In this document: in pieces, positions 61,391 to 64,000 of the stretch
Layout of the letters: every line of letters begins with the position of its first letter
How positions within the stretch are numbered: position 1 is the first letter of the stretch
Assembly (NCBI RefSeq): GCF_004000825.1
Contig: NZ_BILZ01000018.1
Coordinates: forward strand, 31,817 to 95,816
Length of the DNA: 64,000 nucleotides
Direction: 5' to 3'
Source: Paenibacillus kobensis NBRC 15729
Lineage (GTDB): Bacteria; Bacillota; Bacilli; Paenibacillales; Paenibacillaceae
Notes under the pieces: model-generated
The model's input: only the letters and a program-made list of their open reading frames with translations
The model's database searches: none
Told to the model about the DNA's origin: nothing
Program-made: the position numbers and the translations under genes

Positions 61391-62251
61391 GTGAGACAGA
61401 CGTTGGATACGGCATCCCATACAGAGGCGGAACACAAAGAGCCGAACCGGCGCGGCCGGGCGGCGGGCATTATCGCGATCGTGATCGTTGCGGTATCGAT
61501 GTCGCTTGCCGCCAGCGGAATTGCCGTCTGGCTGACGCAGGGCTCGACGAAGCATCAAGCAGTCGGGCATCCGCTCTACGACGGATATACATATGAACGA
61601 AAAGAAGCGGGCGGCGTCGTGATGCATGCGCTTGTGACGGAGCCGCAGAAAGTGACGCTCGATGCGGTGCGCGGCAACGTGTCTGCTTCTCCTTATTACG
61701 GGGTGAACGGCGGATTTTTTTATAATGGGGACATGCTTAGCATTGCGGTCGTGAACGACCAGCCGGTCGGAGGCAAACCGAACGAGTACGGTTCGGGCTA
61801 TGCGAATGCGAAGGTGCCTCGAGGCACGCTCGTATGGGACGGCATGAGCCAGAAGCTGAGTGTACAGATCGTCTCGAACGCCGGAGAGTTGAACGTGACC
61901 GACCGGAACCATTATTGGGCGCAGGGCGGCATCAGCATGACGTTGTCCGGCGATCAATCGTGGCGCAATCAGATGGAGGAAGAAATGGCGCCGTTCCCGG
62001 ACGACGACCGACTTCGCAGCGCCGCCGTTTACAACGAGGAAGGCACGCTGTATTTAATCGTTTCGCAGACGAAAACGACGAATGCCGAATTCCGGAGTGC
62101 GATTATCGAGGCTTTCGGTCCGATGCAAGACGGTATTTTTCTCGATGGTGACGGCTCTTCGCAGCTGCATGCGTTCGAAGCGGCGCTGCCGGGGGACGGC
62201 AGACAGGTGGAGCAAATGATCCGATTGAAGAAGCCGGACGAGAACCGGTAA
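61391..62251 (+). CDS. Phosphodiester glycosidase family (NAGPA domain) protein
   Basis: The 286-residue product has a basic N terminus, one membrane anchor (about 26-48) and an extracytoplasmic NAGPA-type domain (PF09992). That domain has VNGGFFYNGD (about 105), PRGTLVWDG and the end motif GIFLDGDGSSQLHAF. The family cleaves GlcNAc-1-phosphodiesters or modifies exopolysaccharide; the exact substrate here is unknown. The GTG at 61391 has AAGAGG only 3-4 bp away, so a TTG at 61403 is an alternative start. It follows corA by 18 bp and may be co-transcribed. Confidence 0.82.
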   Translation: MRQTLDTASHTEAEHKEPNRRGRAAGIIAIVIVAVSMSLAASGIAVWLTQGSTKHQAVGHPLYDGYTYERKEAGGVVMHALVTEPQKVTLDAVRGNVSASPYYGVNGGFFYNGDMLSIAVVNDQPVGGKPNEYGSGYANAKVPRGTLVWDGMSQKLSVQIVSNAGELNVTDRNHYWAQGGISMTLSGDQSWRNQMEEEMAPFPDDDRLRSAAVYNEEGTLYLIVSQTKTTNAEFRSAIIEAFGPMQDGIFLDGDGSSQLHAFEAALPGDGRQVEQMIRLKKPDENR

Positions 62252-62288
62252 GATAGATTGACTGCACGGAGCGGAGCGGTGCGGTATG

Positions 62289-62682
62289 GTGCTGTAACGA
62301 CACAAAAAGTGTCGTTACAGCGTTGCGCGAGGCCAGAGCGGTGCTTTAACGACACAAAAAGTGTCGTTAGAGCGTTGTGAAGGCCGGAGAGGTGCTGTAA
62401 CGACACAAAAAGTGTCGTTAGAGCGTTGAGCAAGGCCGGAGTGGTGTTGTAACGACACAAAAAGTGTCGTTAGAGCGTTGCGCGAGGCCAGAGCGGTGCT
62501 TTAACGACACAAAAAGTGTAGTTAAAGCGTTGGGGAAGGCCGGAGCGGTGCTGTAACGACACAAAAAGTGTCGTTACAGCGTTGGCGAGGCCAGAGCGGT
62601 GCTGTAACGACATAAAAAGTGTCGTTATAGCGTAGGGCAAGGCCGGAGCGGTGCTGTAACGACACAAAAAGTGTCATAAGCG
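62289..62682. repeat. Tandem array of eight ~52-bp units, each with a TAACGACAC-AAAAA-GTGTCGTTA palindrome
   Basis: Units start at 62289, 62341, 62392, 62444, 62496, 62548, 62599 and 62651 (period 51-52). Each contains GCTGTAACGACAC or a variant, a five-A loop, and the complementary arm, followed by a GC-rich link ending in GGCC(A/G)GAG. The stem reaches 13 bp in units 1 and 6. Unit 8 is cut short. The 540 bp between the glycosidase gene and hrpB hold nothing else recognisable. Frames through the array are by-products: the alternating 51/52 period breaks any reading frame. Confidence 0.93.
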
Positions 62683-62789
62683 CTGGTGCTGTTGCAGCAG
62701 CAGGATGCCGGATGCAGTGACAAGCGTGGCGAGCCAGAATGGAAACAGACGGCGATTTTCAAGATTGCCAGCGAAATAGAGAGGATAGA

Positions 62790-64000
62790 GTGCAATTGAA
62801 TCGATTACCGATTGACGACGTGCTGCCGGCAATTCGGCAGACGCTGTCGGCGCGGACGAACGCCGTATTGGTCGCTTCACCGGGCGCAGGCAAGACGACG
62901 CGGGTTCCGCTCGCGTTGCTGCAGGAAGAGTGGTTGAATGGACGCAAAATCATTATGCTGGAGCCGCGCAGGCTCGCAGCCCGTTCGGCAGCTGCTCATA
63001 TGGCATCGCTGCTGGGGGAGAAGCCAGGAGATACGGTTGGTTACCGTGTGCGGCTCGATACGAAGGTTGGACCATCTACGAGGATCGAGGTCGTAACCGA
63101 AGGTGTATTGACTCGAATGCTCCAGTCCGACCCTTCGCTCGAAGAGGTAGGAGCTGTTCTGTTTGACGAGTTCCACGAAAGGCATTTGCACGGCGATCTT
63201 GGGCTTGCGCTCTGCTTGCAGGCGCAGTCGTTGTTCCGAGACGATTTGCGGCTGCTGGTTATGTCGGCTACCTTGGAAGCGGCGCCTGTTGCCCGTTTGC
63301 TTGGCAATGCGCCAGTCGTCGAAAGCGAAGGCCGCGCTTATCCGGTGGAGACCGTATACGCTGACCGGCCGGCGAGGCTCCTGACTGCAGCTTCGGTCCG
63401 AGGATCGGAATCGGTCGAGGAGCGGACGGCGCGGGCTGTTTCCTCGGCGCTCGCTAGGCACGACGGAGACTTGCTGGTCTTCCTGCCGGGCATGCGGGAG
63501 ATGCGCAGAGTGGAAGGGCTGCTGCGGCAACAAAGGGTCGGTGCTGGTGACGGTGTCCGGATCGCGTTGCTGCATGGCAGCATGCCGCTCGAGGAGCAAG
63601 GGCAAGCGATTAGCCCGTGTGCCCCTGACGAACGCAAAATCGTGCTTGCCACGTCGATCGCGGAATCGTCGCTCACCGTGGAAGGCGTGCGGGTTGTCAT
63701 CGACAGCGGGTTGATGAGGGTGCCGAAGTTCTCGCCGAGAACGGGCATGACGAGACTGGAGACGGTTCCCGTCGCCGCGCCGTCTGCCGATCAGCGGCGC
63801 GGCCGTGCGGGACGTACGGCTCCGGGCATTTGCTTCCGGCTGTGGACGGAGGAAGAGCAGCGGATGCTCGCGCCGCGGAGTACGCCGGAGCTGCTCGAAG
63901 CGGATTTGGCGCCGCTTGCGCTGGAGCTTGCGGCGTGGGGCGTGCGCGAGCCGGGTGAGCTCGCTTGGCTCGACGAGCCGCCTGCCGGCGCGTACGCGAG
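62790..64000 (+). CDS. hrpB: ATP-dependent helicase HrpB (partial, runs off the window)
   Basis: This is a DEAH-type RNA helicase-like protein of unknown cellular role. About 403 residues are present. They include an N-terminal LPIDDVLPAIRQTL, Walker A SPGAGKTTR, MLEPRRLAARSAA, DEFHERHLHGDL in place of DEAH, MSATLEA, LVFLPGMREMRR, ATSIAESSLT and QRRGRAGRTAPG. The GTG at 62790 has GAGAGG 5 bp upstream; a TTG two codons later is possible. The frame is open to the window edge, so the C-terminal HrpB domain lies outside. It follows the palindrome array. Confidence 0.93.
   Translation, partial: MQLNRLPIDDVLPAIRQTLSARTNAVLVASPGAGKTTRVPLALLQEEWLNGRKIIMLEPRRLAARSAAAHMASLLGEKPGDTVGYRVRLDTKVGPSTRIEVVTEGVLTRMLQSDPSLEEVGAVLFDEFHERHLHGDLGLALCLQAQSLFRDDLRLLVMSATLEAAPVARLLGNAPVVESEGRAYPVETVYADRPARLLTAASVRGSESVEERTARAVSSALARHDGDLLVFLPGMREMRRVEGLLRQQRVGAGDGVRIALLHGSMPLEEQGQAISPCAPDERKIVLATSIAESSLTVEGVRVVIDSGLMRVPKFSPRTGMTRLETVPVAAPSADQRRGRAGRTAPGICFRLWTEEEQRMLAPRSTPELLEADLAPLALELAAWGVREPGELAWLDEPPAGAYA

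Noticed and set aside
62029..62667. Repeating peptide frames across the 52-bp array
   Set aside because: Units alternate between 51 and 52 bp, so no frame is maintained through the array; no ribosome sites.
62289..62682. CRISPR array
   Set aside because: The units are conserved over their whole length, leaving no unique spacers, and there are no cas genes in the window.

Overview
The window reads as a chromosomal segment of a Paenibacillaceae-type, endospore-forming Firmicute, most like Paenibacillus or a close relative. The reasons are the order recA-recX-rny-ymdB-spoVS-(kor)-miaB-ricA, a spoVS gene with a SigH-like promoter, strong AGGAGG-type ribosome binding sites, frequent TTG/GTG starts, moderate-to-high GC in core genes, and lipoprotein or RND systems without outer-membrane partners. 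No rRNA or tRNA gene and no CRISPR array was seen.

Region 1 (1-14.1 kb) is housekeeping: recA, recX, RNase Y (rny), the phosphodiesterase ymdB, spoVS, a membrane-type dipeptidase, a two-subunit 2-oxoacid:ferredoxin oxidoreductase, a PduL phosphotransacylase, miaB, ricA (ymcA) and a YugJ-like iron alcohol dehydrogenase. Between rny and ymdB lies 1 kb of non-coding repeats. Region 2 (14-25.3 kb) holds bioY on the minus strand, diverging from an ECF ATPase gene and a fused ATPase-EcfT gene across a BirA-type operator. It continues with an MFS transporter, a DUF4184 membrane protein, and a sensor kinase/regulator pair followed by an RND exporter. Region 3 (25.3-29.7 kb) has small stress-type genes, a broken low-molecular-weight phosphatase and a copper-type P1B ATPase.

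Region 4 (29.8-38.7 kb) is a cobalamin salvage and late-biosynthesis operon. A promoter, a cobalamin riboswitch and an intrinsic terminator precede btuF-btuC-btuD-cobT-cobU-cbiB-cobS-cobD-cbiZ. These genes import corrinoids, re-open alternative cobamides (cbiZ), make aminopropanol phosphate (cobD) and assemble the nucleotide loop.

Region 5 (39.3-53.8 kb) is a polymorphic-toxin island. A secreted DNRLRE/PPC-domain protein is followed by a 1637-residue Rhs protein with a CdiA_C-like toxin tail and a CdiI-like immunity gene. About 4.5 kb of mobile DNA follows: an HTH protein, an Xre repressor divergent from a serine recombinase, and an IS110-family element with a nonsense mutation and a structured 5' non-coding segment. 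After it comes a displaced Rhs tail encoding an AHH nuclease, an Imm11-type immunity gene and a SUKH immunity remnant. The displaced tail begins exactly at a 17-bp match to the Rhs core of the main gene.

Region 6 (53.9-64 kb) has a 95-residue orphan protein, a large LuxR/MalT-type regulator, a NUDIX gene broken by a 7-bp tandem duplication, small unknown proteins, gluQ, corA, a phosphodiester glycosidase and the start of hrpB. Scattered through the window are arrays of short palindromes spaced about 51-52 bp apart (3.7, 38.9, 58.9 and 62.3 kb), with different sequences but similar spacing. These, the orphan toxin module and the IS110 5' RNA-like structure are the most interesting unexplained features.
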